The notes under the pieces were generated by a model that saw only the letters and a program-made list of their open reading frames with translations, was not told where the DNA came from and searched no databases. Below, in pieces: positions 34,321 through 41,235 of a stretch of 42,385 nucleotides of DNA. The DNA is from Bacteroidales bacterium (lineage in GTDB: Bacteria > Bacteroidota > Bacteroidia > Bacteroidales > WCHB1-69), in the NCBI GenBank assembly GCA_017438945.1, contig JAFRUI010000002.1:1-42385 (forward strand), read 5' to 3'. Made by a program: the position numbers and the translations under genes. Position 1 is the stretch's first letter. Each line of letters begins with the position of its first letter.

Positions 34321-34380
34321 CGTTTCATCGTTTCATCGTTTCATCGTTTTTCATCGCCTCATCGTCTCATCGTCTCATCG
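34321..34380. repeat. Word array (CGATGA on the minus strand)
   Basis: About eight CGATGAGA/CGATGAAA words fill the whole gap between the dnaB stop and the methyltransferase start and supply its start codon context. Confidence 0.85.
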
Positions 34381-35961
34381 TCAAAACGGTGTTTCGTTTT
34401 CATATCCCTGTTGCATGGGGTCGTCGAAACTACTGCCGCTGTCGGCGTCGTTGTTGGCCGCACTGTCGTAGTAGCCGAAATTCTCGTTCGGGGTGATGCC
34501 TGCCGAGGGAGACATGTAGTTGCTCTCGGGACCGAAGGAGCCTTCGCTGACATCACAGAACTTCGTGAATTGGCTCTGGAAGCGGACTTTCACGTTGCCG
34601 GTGCTGCCGTGACGGTTTTTCTCGAACATGATCTCGGCCATACCGTCGGCGGGGGTGTTGTCCTCGAAGGTGTCCAGATGGTAGTATTCGGGACGGTAGA
34701 TGAAGAGCACCATGTCGGCGTCTTGCTCAATGGAGCCGGACTCACGCAAGTCGGAGAGCATCGGGCGTTTGGAGCCGCCACGGGTTTCCACGGCGCGGCT
34801 CAACTGCGACAGGGCGATGACGGGGATGTTCAGCTCTTTGGCTAAAGCCTTGAGCGAACGTGAGATGTAGCTGATCTCCTGCTCGCGGTTGCCTCCGTGC
34901 TTGGAGTTGTCGTTGCCCGCCTGCATCAGTTGCAGGTAGTCCACGATGATCATCTGGATGTTGTATTTGTGCTTCAGACGGCGGCATTTGGCACGCAGGT
35001 CGAAGACGGACAGGGCAGGGGTGTCGTCGATGATCAGGTTCGAGCTTTGCAGATGGCCGACATTCTCCCACAGCTTCGACCATTCCACATCGGAGAGGTT
35101 GCCTTTGGAGATGTGGTCGGAAGGGATGCCCGACTCGATGGAGAAGAGTCTGTGAACCAGCTGGCTGGCGGACATTTCCAGTGAGAAGAAGGCTATTGGC
35201 ATGTCGAAGTCGATGGCGGCGTTGCGGGCGATGGAGAGCACGAAGGAGGTCTTACCCATACCCGGACGGGCGGCGAGGATCACGAGGTCGGACTTCTGCC
35301 AGCCGCCGGTCTTCTCGTCGATGGCGCGGATGCCGCTGGGCACGCCTTGCAGCTCTTCCTGCGACTCCCGGATCTCCGACAGCTCGTTCAACGCCATACT
35401 CACCACGTCGCCCAACTCCTTGCTGTCGCGCTTGAGGTTGCTCTCCACGATGGAGAATATCTTGGTCTCGGCCTCGTCAAGCATCGTGAGCACGTCTTTA
35501 CCGTCGTCGTAGGCGTCGTTGATGATGGTGTTGCAGTTGCGGATGAGCTCCCTCAGGATGAACTTCTCCATCACGATACGGGAGTGGAACTCCACGTTGG
35601 CCGAAGAGTTTATCCGGTTGGTCAGGCCGGCGATATAGGAGGCGCCGCCGGAGACTTCCAGCAGCTTGTCTTTCTTGAGCTGGTTGGTGACTGTCAGCAC
35701 ATCAATGGGTTGCGACGCGGAGAACAGCTTTTGGATGGCATTGAATATGTGTTGGTTAGCCTCGACATAAAACATCTCGGGCTTCAGGATGTTCAGCACT
35801 TCGTTTACGGCGTTGTCGTCGATCATCAGGGCTCCCAGCACCGCCTCTTCAAATTCCACCGCTTGGGGAGTCAGCTTGCCAGTTGTTCCGAGGAGGGTCT
35901 CGATGCGGTTGTAGGACAAAGTCCGCGTCGGTCTGTTTGTGGTAATCGTTTCGTTTTCCAT
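34381..35961 (-). CDS. dnaB: Replicative DNA helicase DnaB
   Basis: The 526-residue ring helicase has an N-terminal domain (residues about 35-140, LTPQAVEFEEAVLGALMID), a linker and a RecA-like motor with Walker A AARPGMGKTSFVLSIA, Walker B MIIVDYLQLM, and the arginine-containing SKRPMLSDLRESGSIEQDAD segment. The final ~50 residues are low-complexity (Asn/Ser/Asp), a common Bacteroidetes extension. It unwinds the fork for replication. No intein is visible. The start MENETITT follows a weak promoter. Confidence 0.97.
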   Translation of the reverse strand: MENETITTNRPTRTLSYNRIETLLGTTGKLTPQAVEFEEAVLGALMIDDNAVNEVLNILKPEMFYVEANQHIFNAIQKLFSASQPIDVLTVTNQLKKDKLLEVSGGASYIAGLTNRINSSANVEFHSRIVMEKFILRELIRNCNTIINDAYDDGKDVLTMLDEAETKIFSIVESNLKRDSKELGDVVSMALNELSEIRESQEELQGVPSGIRAIDEKTGGWQKSDLVILAARPGMGKTSFVLSIARNAAIDFDMPIAFFSLEMSASQLVHRLFSIESGIPSDHISKGNLSDVEWSKLWENVGHLQSSNLIIDDTPALSVFDLRAKCRRLKHKYNIQMIIVDYLQLMQAGNDNSKHGGNREQEISYISRSLKALAKELNIPVIALSQLSRAVETRGGSKRPMLSDLRESGSIEQDADMVLFIYRPEYYHLDTFEDNTPADGMAEIMFEKNRHGSTGNVKVRFQSQFTKFCDVSEGSFGPESNYMSPSAGITPNENFGYYDSAANNDADSGSSFDDPMQQGYENETPF

Positions 35962-36277
35962 ATATTAGATCGTTTCTTCTTGTGAGTTTTTTATGTTGCA
36001 AATATCAGAAAAAATAGGGCAGGAAAAACACATAGTTATCAACATTTCGTGAAGAGTTATTATTCACAAATGTTCATAAAAAACGGCACCCTCGCTGATG
36101 CAGTTGACTACTAACTTTTAATCGAGTTGCCGCACTTCGGTAACCGATGACCAGTGAATAACATTTCTTTCTGCGATAACGCACCATTTTTTTACAATTA
36201 TTTGTTAATAAATTGCTGATTATCAGCATGTTAAATAATTTTATATCTTTGCCGATTCATAAAAAAGAGAACCGTTG
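35962..36277. other. 316-bp AT-rich gap upstream of dnaB
   Basis: No gene is visible. It holds two DnaA-box-like 9-mers on the same strand (TTATCAACA 36036-36044 and TTATTCACA 36060-36068), a palindrome GCTGATTATCAGC (36215-36227) and a promoter box for the rightward gene. GATATTTG on the minus strand near 35999 could be a degenerate dnaB promoter. Confidence 0.5.
36244..36251 (+). promoter_or_regulatory. -7 promoter box (TATCTTTG) of the tRNase-like gene
   Basis: TATCTTTGC lies 26 bp before ATG 36278; the palindrome GCTGATTATCAGC lies 16 bp upstream and could be an operator. Confidence 0.6.
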
Positions 36278-36787
36278 ATGACAAAAAACACTGACAGGCA
36301 TCAGGTTGACCTCACTACGGAAGTGGTGGCGAGTTTCCCGAACGGCGGGAGGGTGGTGGTGTATAATGCCATTGACCGCAGCACGGGGGATTTCCACCGT
36401 ATCTTGAGCTGTGCAAAATATTTCGCCCAGCAGGGCAAACAGGTGGTGATGCCTCAAAAACTGAATGTAACGTATAAGAACCCGGCGTATGATAAAATAT
36501 TCGGCACCCTGCGCGGAACGCCATACTATGGGAAATGTCCGGATCTACTCATTGATGATGTTTGGTATGAGCATGAAGGTTTTTCAGGTGAGAAGCCTCA
36601 AAGATCTTTTCGTAACATGTGCTATCATGGATTGAAGCAGTGTGACAGGCTTATACTCGAAGATTGCGGATTGACTTTCGGCTATATGTATAGAAGCCTA
36701 TTAGGTAGACTTGACCGTGAAGAGAAAATCAAAGAAGTGTGGATACATTCAGGGCGTGAAATGAGATTGCTCTATAAAGCAGAATAG
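36278..36787 (+). CDS. Stand-alone CdiA-C-type tRNase domain protein
   Basis: The 169-residue protein matches the CdiA C-terminal tRNase family: FPNGGRVVVYNAIDR, ILSCAKYFAQQGKQVVMPQK, KIFGTLRGTPYYGKCPDLLIDDVWYEHEGF, MCYHGLKQCDRLILED and the final KEVWIH segment. The Asp...Glu/Lys pattern around KCPDLLID and YEHE is the PD-(D/E)xK-like active site of that family. In CdiA such domains cleave tRNA in target cells; here there is no CdiA passenger, no signal peptide and no immunity gene beside it. Stand-alone members are common in Bacteroidetes mobile DNA, often in multi-copy. The role is unknown. Confidence 0.8.
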   Translation: MTKNTDRHQVDLTTEVVASFPNGGRVVVYNAIDRSTGDFHRILSCAKYFAQQGKQVVMPQKLNVTYKNPAYDKIFGTLRGTPYYGKCPDLLIDDVWYEHEGFSGEKPQRSFRNMCYHGLKQCDRLILEDCGLTFGYMYRSLLGRLDREEKIKEVWIHSGREMRLLYKAE

Positions 36788-36804
36788 CAGAGCGTTAGCC
36801 CTGC
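36787..36804. repeat. GTTA-loop hairpin
   Basis: GCAG-A-GC-GTTA-GC-C-CTGC folds with one A·C mismatch and a GTTA loop, like the hairpins at 27897 and 32439. Confidence 0.5.
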
Positions 36805-37144
36805 CACCTGAATCGACGAATCCGTAGAATCGTCAGCCAAAGATAATCTCTGACTCCGCTGCAAAAATACATTTTTTTTAATTCCAGCAAGTTTTTGAAA
36901 AATTTTTTTCAAACTGTAAACCATATATTTTGTTTGTATAGACATTCGGGTCTTCGTGCCCTTGCGAGGAGGAGGTTCCGTCTCCTTACGTCGGTGGAAT
37001 TTCTAGCGACTTTGGACAATCCAAAACATTTATAAATAACTATTTTGGAAATCTTAACGAATCTTAACAAAAAATGGGGCTATCATGTCGGGCGTATTGT
37101 TTACTTTTGCCGCCTGAATGTTTAACCCCAAAATAGTAAATAGT
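36788..37144. other. 357-bp gene-free, AT-rich gap
   Basis: It starts with a GTTA-loop hairpin overlapping the previous stop region (36787-36804), then a GACGA/TCGTC stem near 36816-36835, a poly-T/A stretch, and a GC-rich patch at 36945-37000 with a possible GGAGG/TCTCC stem. The -7 box of the next gene is at its right end. No recognisable RNA gene was found. Confidence 0.5.
37102..37109 (+). promoter_or_regulatory. -7 promoter box (TACTTTTG)
   Basis: TACTTTTGC lies 35 bp before ATG 37145. The earlier in-frame ATG at 37118 would leave only 8 bp, which favours 37145. Confidence 0.6.
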
Positions 37145-37777
37145 ATGGAAGAATTGAAAAAATTATTGACTGATCCATTTAATAAAGTGGAAAAAAATGA
37201 TTTGAAAGGTTTTCAAGCCAAATGCAAAGATATCGCAGAAGACCTATTTTGCAATTATTGTATCAAGTGCAATGGAAAAGAATACTATTTTGCTGAGATA
37301 GAGTTTTATTATTACGACGAAAAACGTTTTGCTGACGATTGGAATGAGGTGACATACGAAAGAGATGGCTACAATCCTGGTGATCTTTTCTATCATTTGA
37401 GCGGAATGGACATTTGTTTTGATAGTCATCTTTTGAAAATCAAAAGGAAGAAAGTTGGCTGTGGAGGAGGCATTCTAATTAGAAGTATTGTGGATACGAA
37501 GGAAGAAATTACAGTGGGTCCACTTACGTGTGTAAACAAAATATTGAATGCGTGTAAAGGCGGGGAAATGCCAAAAATATTTGCTCCAAGACAACGTAAT
37601 TGTATTCCAAAAGAAACTTACAGGTATCTTGGGAAAAACGATTTTGAAGCGATTCCAAAAAAGAAAAACAAAGATGGAGAACTAAAATTGGCTTTTTTTG
37701 ATTCATCCTTGAGTGAAAAAGCATGGAATGAGGCTAGGTCTTCATATTATAAGAATAGACTTGTTAAGTATCAATGA
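37145..37777 (+). CDS. Protein resembling DNA-3-methyladenine (alkyladenine) glycosylases
   Basis: The 210-residue protein has a layout similar to the AAG/MPG fold: an acidic strand AEIEFYYYDE near residue 45, a helix region FYHLSGMDICFD, then GGILIRSIVDTKE, VGPLTCVNKILNA and a basic C-terminal part. In AAG enzymes the same order is EIEAY, YV.YG.H...N, GAVLIRA and GPGKL. Here the GPG is GPL and several active-site residues are not obvious, so it may be a divergent or non-catalytic relative. Low GC matches the surrounding accessory genes. The family call is inference. Confidence 0.5.
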   Translation: MEELKKLLTDPFNKVEKNDLKGFQAKCKDIAEDLFCNYCIKCNGKEYYFAEIEFYYYDEKRFADDWNEVTYERDGYNPGDLFYHLSGMDICFDSHLLKIKRKKVGCGGGILIRSIVDTKEEITVGPLTCVNKILNACKGGEMPKIFAPRQRNCIPKETYRYLGKNDFEAIPKKKNKDGELKLAFFDSSLSEKAWNEARSSYYKNRLVKYQ

Positions 37778-37790
37778 CAGGAAATAAAAT

Positions 37791-38633
37791 ATGATCACCG
37801 ACAACCTCACCTCTCGCGTCTATTTCTCCAGCATCCTGCCCGAGAAATGTCCCGTTTTGAACGGTCATATCATAGAAGCGTTGCAGAAACGAGGAATTCC
37901 GTATGCCTATTTGTCTGGAACTAAAGACATATGGTGCCGGGATTTCATGCCCATTCAGATTGAAGAAGGCCGTTTCGTTTTCTATAAATACACGCCAGGT
38001 TATCTGCAAGACAAATATGGACTCCAGCTGCAAACCAATCCCATGGAGGTGTTTCAGTTTGAAGCAAATCAATTGCATTCCATTCATCAATATGGTCACA
38101 AATTAGATCTTGTGCTTGATGGAGGCAACGTGGTGAAATGTGGCGACAAGATTGTGATGACGGACAAAGTGTTTCTGGAGAACAAAGAAAAATCTCCCGA
38201 AGAGGTGCAACGGATGCTTGAGGAAGCGTTCTGCTGCGAAATAGTATTCCTTCCATGGGATAGGTGGGAAAAATACGGACACAGCGACGGCATTATCCAT
38301 TACTTGGGCGACAACCGTGTGCTGATGACCAACTATCCCGATTTTGACAAGGCATTGGCTCATGATTATTTGCGGATTTTGGAGAATCATTTCGATGTTA
38401 CAACTCTGAAATACAACGTGGATAAAACGGACAAATACAGTTGGGCGTATATCAACTTTTTGCAGGTTGGCCATCTTGTGCTCGTTCCGCAACTCGGAAT
38501 ACCAGAGGATGAACAGGCGCTGGAACAAATCAGCAATGCGATGCCCGATTGCGAGGTAATTGGCATACCTGCGTTGGAAGCCGTGAGAAGAGGTGGCGCT
38601 CTGAATTGTATATCCTGGATTATCAAAGCGTAG
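37791..38633 (+). CDS. Agmatine deiminase / peptidylarginine deiminase family protein
   Basis: The 280-residue protein of the guanidino-group-modifying fold shows WCRDFMP (residues 48-54), LDGGNVV, GHSDGIIHYL and the C-terminal GGALNC motif with the catalytic Cys273. Normal bacterial agmatine deiminases have about 340-370 residues, so this is a short member. It probably hydrolyses a guanidino substrate; which one is not clear. It begins 13 bp after the glycosylase-like gene and ends 4 bp before a Sel1-repeat gene, so the three probably form one transcript. Confidence 0.85.
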   Translation: MITDNLTSRVYFSSILPEKCPVLNGHIIEALQKRGIPYAYLSGTKDIWCRDFMPIQIEEGRFVFYKYTPGYLQDKYGLQLQTNPMEVFQFEANQLHSIHQYGHKLDLVLDGGNVVKCGDKIVMTDKVFLENKEKSPEEVQRMLEEAFCCEIVFLPWDRWEKYGHSDGIIHYLGDNRVLMTNYPDFDKALAHDYLRILENHFDVTTLKYNVDKTDKYSWAYINFLQVGHLVLVPQLGIPEDEQALEQISNAMPDCEVIGIPALEAVRRGGALNCISWIIKA

Positions 38634-38637
38634 TATC

Positions 38638-39744
38638 ATGGAAGATAGCAAGAAAGAATATAATGCAAAATTAACGACCAAAGAATTGGAAGTTTTGGCC
38701 GAGCAAGGAGATTCATGCTCGCAAAACGACATCGGTATTTGTTACTTGAATGGATATGGGGTCGAAAAAGACTTACAAAAAGCCGTCGAATGGCTTACCA
38801 AGTCAGCTAAACAAGGATGTGCAAGTGCTCAATACAATTTGGCACTTTGTTATTTGGATGGTGAAGGCGTAGAACAAGATTTAAAACAAGCGGCGAAGTT
38901 ATTCACCAAAGCAGCTGACCAAGGCCATAAGTGGTCGCAAAACAATCTCGGTCTTTGTTATGAATATGGAGATGGTGTAAGAAAGAATTATAAAAAGGCA
39001 GTAGAGTGGTTCACTAAGGCAGCTGAGCAAGGTGTAGACATGGCACAATATCATCTAGCATTGTTTTATGAGTTAGGAATTGGCGTAGAATCAGATTTGA
39101 ACAAAGCTTTTGAATGGTACTCCAAAGCCGCAGAACAAGGCAATATGAAAGCCCAATATTCAGTTGCAATGTTCTATGAAATGGATTATGTTGTTAAAGA
39201 AGACCATGTTAAAGCTGTTAATTGGTACAAGAAATCAGCTATGCAAGGATTTGCTGATGCACAATATAATCTTGCAATATGTTATGAAGAAGGTGTTGGG
39301 GTCAGAAAGAGCTATGTTAAAGCGGTAGAATGGTACAAAAAAGCAGTTGAACAAGAAATGATACCGGCCTTTAACAATCTGGGATATTGCTATGAACATG
39401 GGCAAGGTGTAAAGAAGGATCTTACAGCAGCTTTTGAATTGTATTCCAAGGGGGCAGAACTTGGCGATGAAACCGCTCAATTCAGCTTAGCCCTATGTTA
39501 TCACTTTGGCAGAGGAATTGAAGTTGACCTTAAAAAAGCCATTGAATGGTACACGGTAAGCGCCAGACAAGGAACCCCAAGGGCTCAAAACAATCTTGGC
39601 GAATGCTATCTGAATGGATTTGGTGTCGAAAAAGACCTGAAAAAAGCAAAAAAATGGTTTATCAAAGCAGCTAAACAAGGTGATCCTGAAGCTCAAAAAA
39701 CGCTTAAAGACCTATTCGATGAGGCTTCACTAAAAGACATGTAG
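38638..39744 (+). CDS. Sel1-repeat (SLR) protein
   Basis: The 368-residue protein is almost entirely nine full 36-residue Sel1 repeats plus a partial tenth, with the consensus AQxNLxxCYxxGxGVxxDxxKAxEWYxKAAEQG. No signal peptide or membrane segment is seen, so a cytosolic scaffold is likely. SLR proteins bind partner proteins; some are effectors or regulators. It follows the deiminase gene by 4 bp. The reading frame stays open for 33 codons after its TAG stop, ending at 39843. Confidence 0.9.
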   Translation: MEDSKKEYNAKLTTKELEVLAEQGDSCSQNDIGICYLNGYGVEKDLQKAVEWLTKSAKQGCASAQYNLALCYLDGEGVEQDLKQAAKLFTKAADQGHKWSQNNLGLCYEYGDGVRKNYKKAVEWFTKAAEQGVDMAQYHLALFYELGIGVESDLNKAFEWYSKAAEQGNMKAQYSVAMFYEMDYVVKEDHVKAVNWYKKSAMQGFADAQYNLAICYEEGVGVRKSYVKAVEWYKKAVEQEMIPAFNNLGYCYEHGQGVKKDLTAAFELYSKGAELGDETAQFSLALCYHFGRGIEVDLKKAIEWYTVSARQGTPRAQNNLGECYLNGFGVEKDLKKAKKWFIKAAKQGDPEAQKTLKDLFDEASLKDM

Positions 39745-39866
39745 GGACAACCTATTGTCGAAGAACCCTTATCACAGCAGTTGGATATGAATGTTTTCAA
39801 AGAATTCGACGAAAACAAAAATTTCAATGATTTTCTGTTTTAGGGTGCACCCCCTCACAACACCAC

Positions 39867-39905
39867 ACAAAAAAGGCCGTCACCCTCCGGCAACGGCCCT
39901 TTTTG
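39867..39905. terminator. Bidirectional intrinsic terminator
   Basis: AAAAGGCCGT (39871-39880) pairs with ACGGCCCTTTT (39893-39903), with an A-run before and a T-run after. It fits between the Sel1 gene and the leftward korB remnant. Confidence 0.85.
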
Positions 39906-39955
39906 GCTTTTGGCCTTTGGCTATTAGCTTTTAGCCAATAGCCAACAGCTAACAG

Positions 39956-40339
39956 CTATATCTCCCACGTGTCCCCGCTGTTCAACAAATCGTCCACGCA
40001 TTTGTACTTGCCGTTGGCCATCTGCTCTTCCATCTGGTCTTCGTACAGTTGCGTGTAGGAGGTCTTCTTGACGTTGCGGATCACGCCGATGGCCACGGGG
40101 AGGTCGCCGCTCATGCGGGCCAGCATCATGTGGATGCCGGTGTCCTCGGTGTCCTCGTGGTGGATCATGATGTCGTCCATCGTGACACCGTTCTCGCCAA
40201 TGGTGACGGCTTCTAGGCAACGTCCGTTGAAACGCAGACCCTTGTTCTTCTCCTTGCCGAAGATCATGGGCTTGCCGTCCTCGAGGATGATGGTGCGGTC
40301 GTCACGGACAGCGCGGTCGGTGATGGCGGCGTGGGCCTT
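39956..40339 (-). pseudogene. Displaced copy of the korB 3' end
   Basis: It encodes the last 127 residues of KorB (KAHAAITDRAV... to GDTWEI) and a stop. It aligns without gaps to 41239-41619; I count about 14 base differences in 381, all of them silent, so the encoded residues are identical. It has no start or promoter of its own and begins exactly at the antitoxin stop codon, in the same frame as the antitoxin. Its own terminator (39867-39905) lies behind it. It looks like the original end of korB, cut off by the insertion. Confidence 0.9.
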
Positions 40340-40600
40340 TTACACGCTAATGAGGTCCACACCAATGTTGACGGAAATTTTGGCGATGGTTCGCAAGGTG
40401 AAATTGTGCGTTCCACCCACCCAACGGGAGATTTCAGATTCACTCTTTCCCATCCGTTTGGCAAATTCCTTGTGTGAAATGTTCTCCTTTTGGAGTGCGG
40501 CCTCTATTTTGTCCGCAATGGCAAACGACCAGTCCACCTCTTTCTTAACGTCGGGGGAGATGCCGTTCAAATACTCCTGAAGATTCAGTTTTGTACTCAT
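40340..40600 (-). CDS. HigA-like antitoxin, XRE-type helix-turn-helix
   Basis: The 86-residue protein has a helix-turn-helix (ISHKEFAKRMGKSESEISRWVGG) within residues about 40-65 and ends NIGVDLISV. It would bind and neutralise the toxin and repress the pair's promoter. Its ATG overlaps the toxin stop by 4 bp (ATGA), so translation is coupled and the order is toxin first, as in higBA. Its stop codon TAA abuts the displaced korB end. Confidence 0.85.
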   Translation of the reverse strand: MSTKLNLQEYLNGISPDVKKEVDWSFAIADKIEAALQKENISHKEFAKRMGKSESEISRWVGGTHNFTLRTIAKISVNIGVDLISV

Positions 40601-41076
40601 ATCGCAAAAGTTTTATCTGTGACACCTTCGATTTCTGTTTCGCTAATTGTCAGTGAGCCGTTGGCCACCTCCTTTTTGATTAACGAATCGAATTTTTGCA
40701 AATCCATCACGTAACCCAAAAGCTCTTCGCTCTCCTCGTATGTCTGAGTTGTTTTCAGGCCGCCGTTGCCAATTATGAGTATCTTGTCGGTGATCCGAAG
40801 GCAGTATAGTCTCAGCTTGCTCGAATCAACGGGTAATGCGCAAACATGGTCATTCATCTTGCCTTCTGGGCGGAAATAGCGTTCCAAAGCACCATTGTTT
40901 GAGATTTTAGACAAGGCATAGATAATGATCTGATAATCCCGATTCAGTTCACCGGAATCTTTGAATCGTTGGACAAATTTCTCAAATTCAGATAAGTTTG
41001 CGTCCGAAAACTGTAGGGTGTACATTTTTACAATGCCCTCATTCTCAATGTTCTTTACTGTAAGTTCTTTCATCAT
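40597..41076 (-). CDS. HigB-like (Gp49/RelE-ParE superfamily) toxin
   Basis: From ATG 41076 the protein has 159 residues; a second ATG follows immediately. An N-terminal region (LQFSDANLSEFEKFVQRFKD) leads to the toxin core RYFRPEGKMNDHVCALPVDSSKLRLYCLRITDKILIIGNGGLKTTQTYEESEELLGYVMDLQKFD. Only the parts ALPVDSSKLRLYCLRI and GNGGLKTTQTY are diagnostic. This pattern is shared with Bacteroidetes toxins of the RelE/HigB fold, which cut mRNA at ribosomes. The longer frame upstream of 41076 runs through the promoter and terminator, so I reject it. Confidence 0.8.
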   Translation of the reverse strand: MMKELTVKNIENEGIVKMYTLQFSDANLSEFEKFVQRFKDSGELNRDYQIIIYALSKISNNGALERYFRPEGKMNDHVCALPVDSSKLRLYCLRITDKILIIGNGGLKTTQTYEESEELLGYVMDLQKFDSLIKKEVANGSLTISETEIEGVTDKTFAI

Positions 41077-41096
41077 ATAGTTTTTATAAGATGGTG

Positions 41097-41104
41097 CAAA
41101 GATA
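41097..41104 (-). promoter_or_regulatory. -7 promoter box (TATCTTTG) of the toxin-antitoxin pair
   Basis: TATCTTTGC on the minus strand lies 20 bp before the toxin ATG; the pair thus has its own promoter behind the korB terminator. Confidence 0.65.
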
Positions 41105-41173
41105 CTCTTTTTTTTGATGTAATTCACATATAAGCTAATTGTTTGTTTTGCTAAAAAGACGCAGTTGCCACCA

Positions 41174-41202
41174 CAAAAAAAAGGCCCCCGTTCCCGAGAG
41201 CC
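41174..41202 (-). terminator. Intrinsic terminator of korB
   Basis: On the minus strand GGCTCTC and GGGGGCC pair (with G-T wobble) around GGGAAC and are followed by eight or nine T. Confidence 0.8.
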
Positions 41203-41235
41203 CTTCATCACTAATTACTAATTACTAATTTCTAA

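Noticed and set aside
38638-39744. Internal 108-bp-period DNA repeats as a possible CRISPR or satellite
   Set aside because: They are the codons of Sel1 repeats; similarity is at protein level.
41077-41211. Longer start for the toxin gene
   Set aside because: The extension runs through the TATCTTTG promoter box and the korB terminator.
40340-41211. Insertion sequence or integrase-borne island between the korB copies
   Set aside because: No transposase or integrase frame and no terminal inverted repeats were found; only the TA pair is present.
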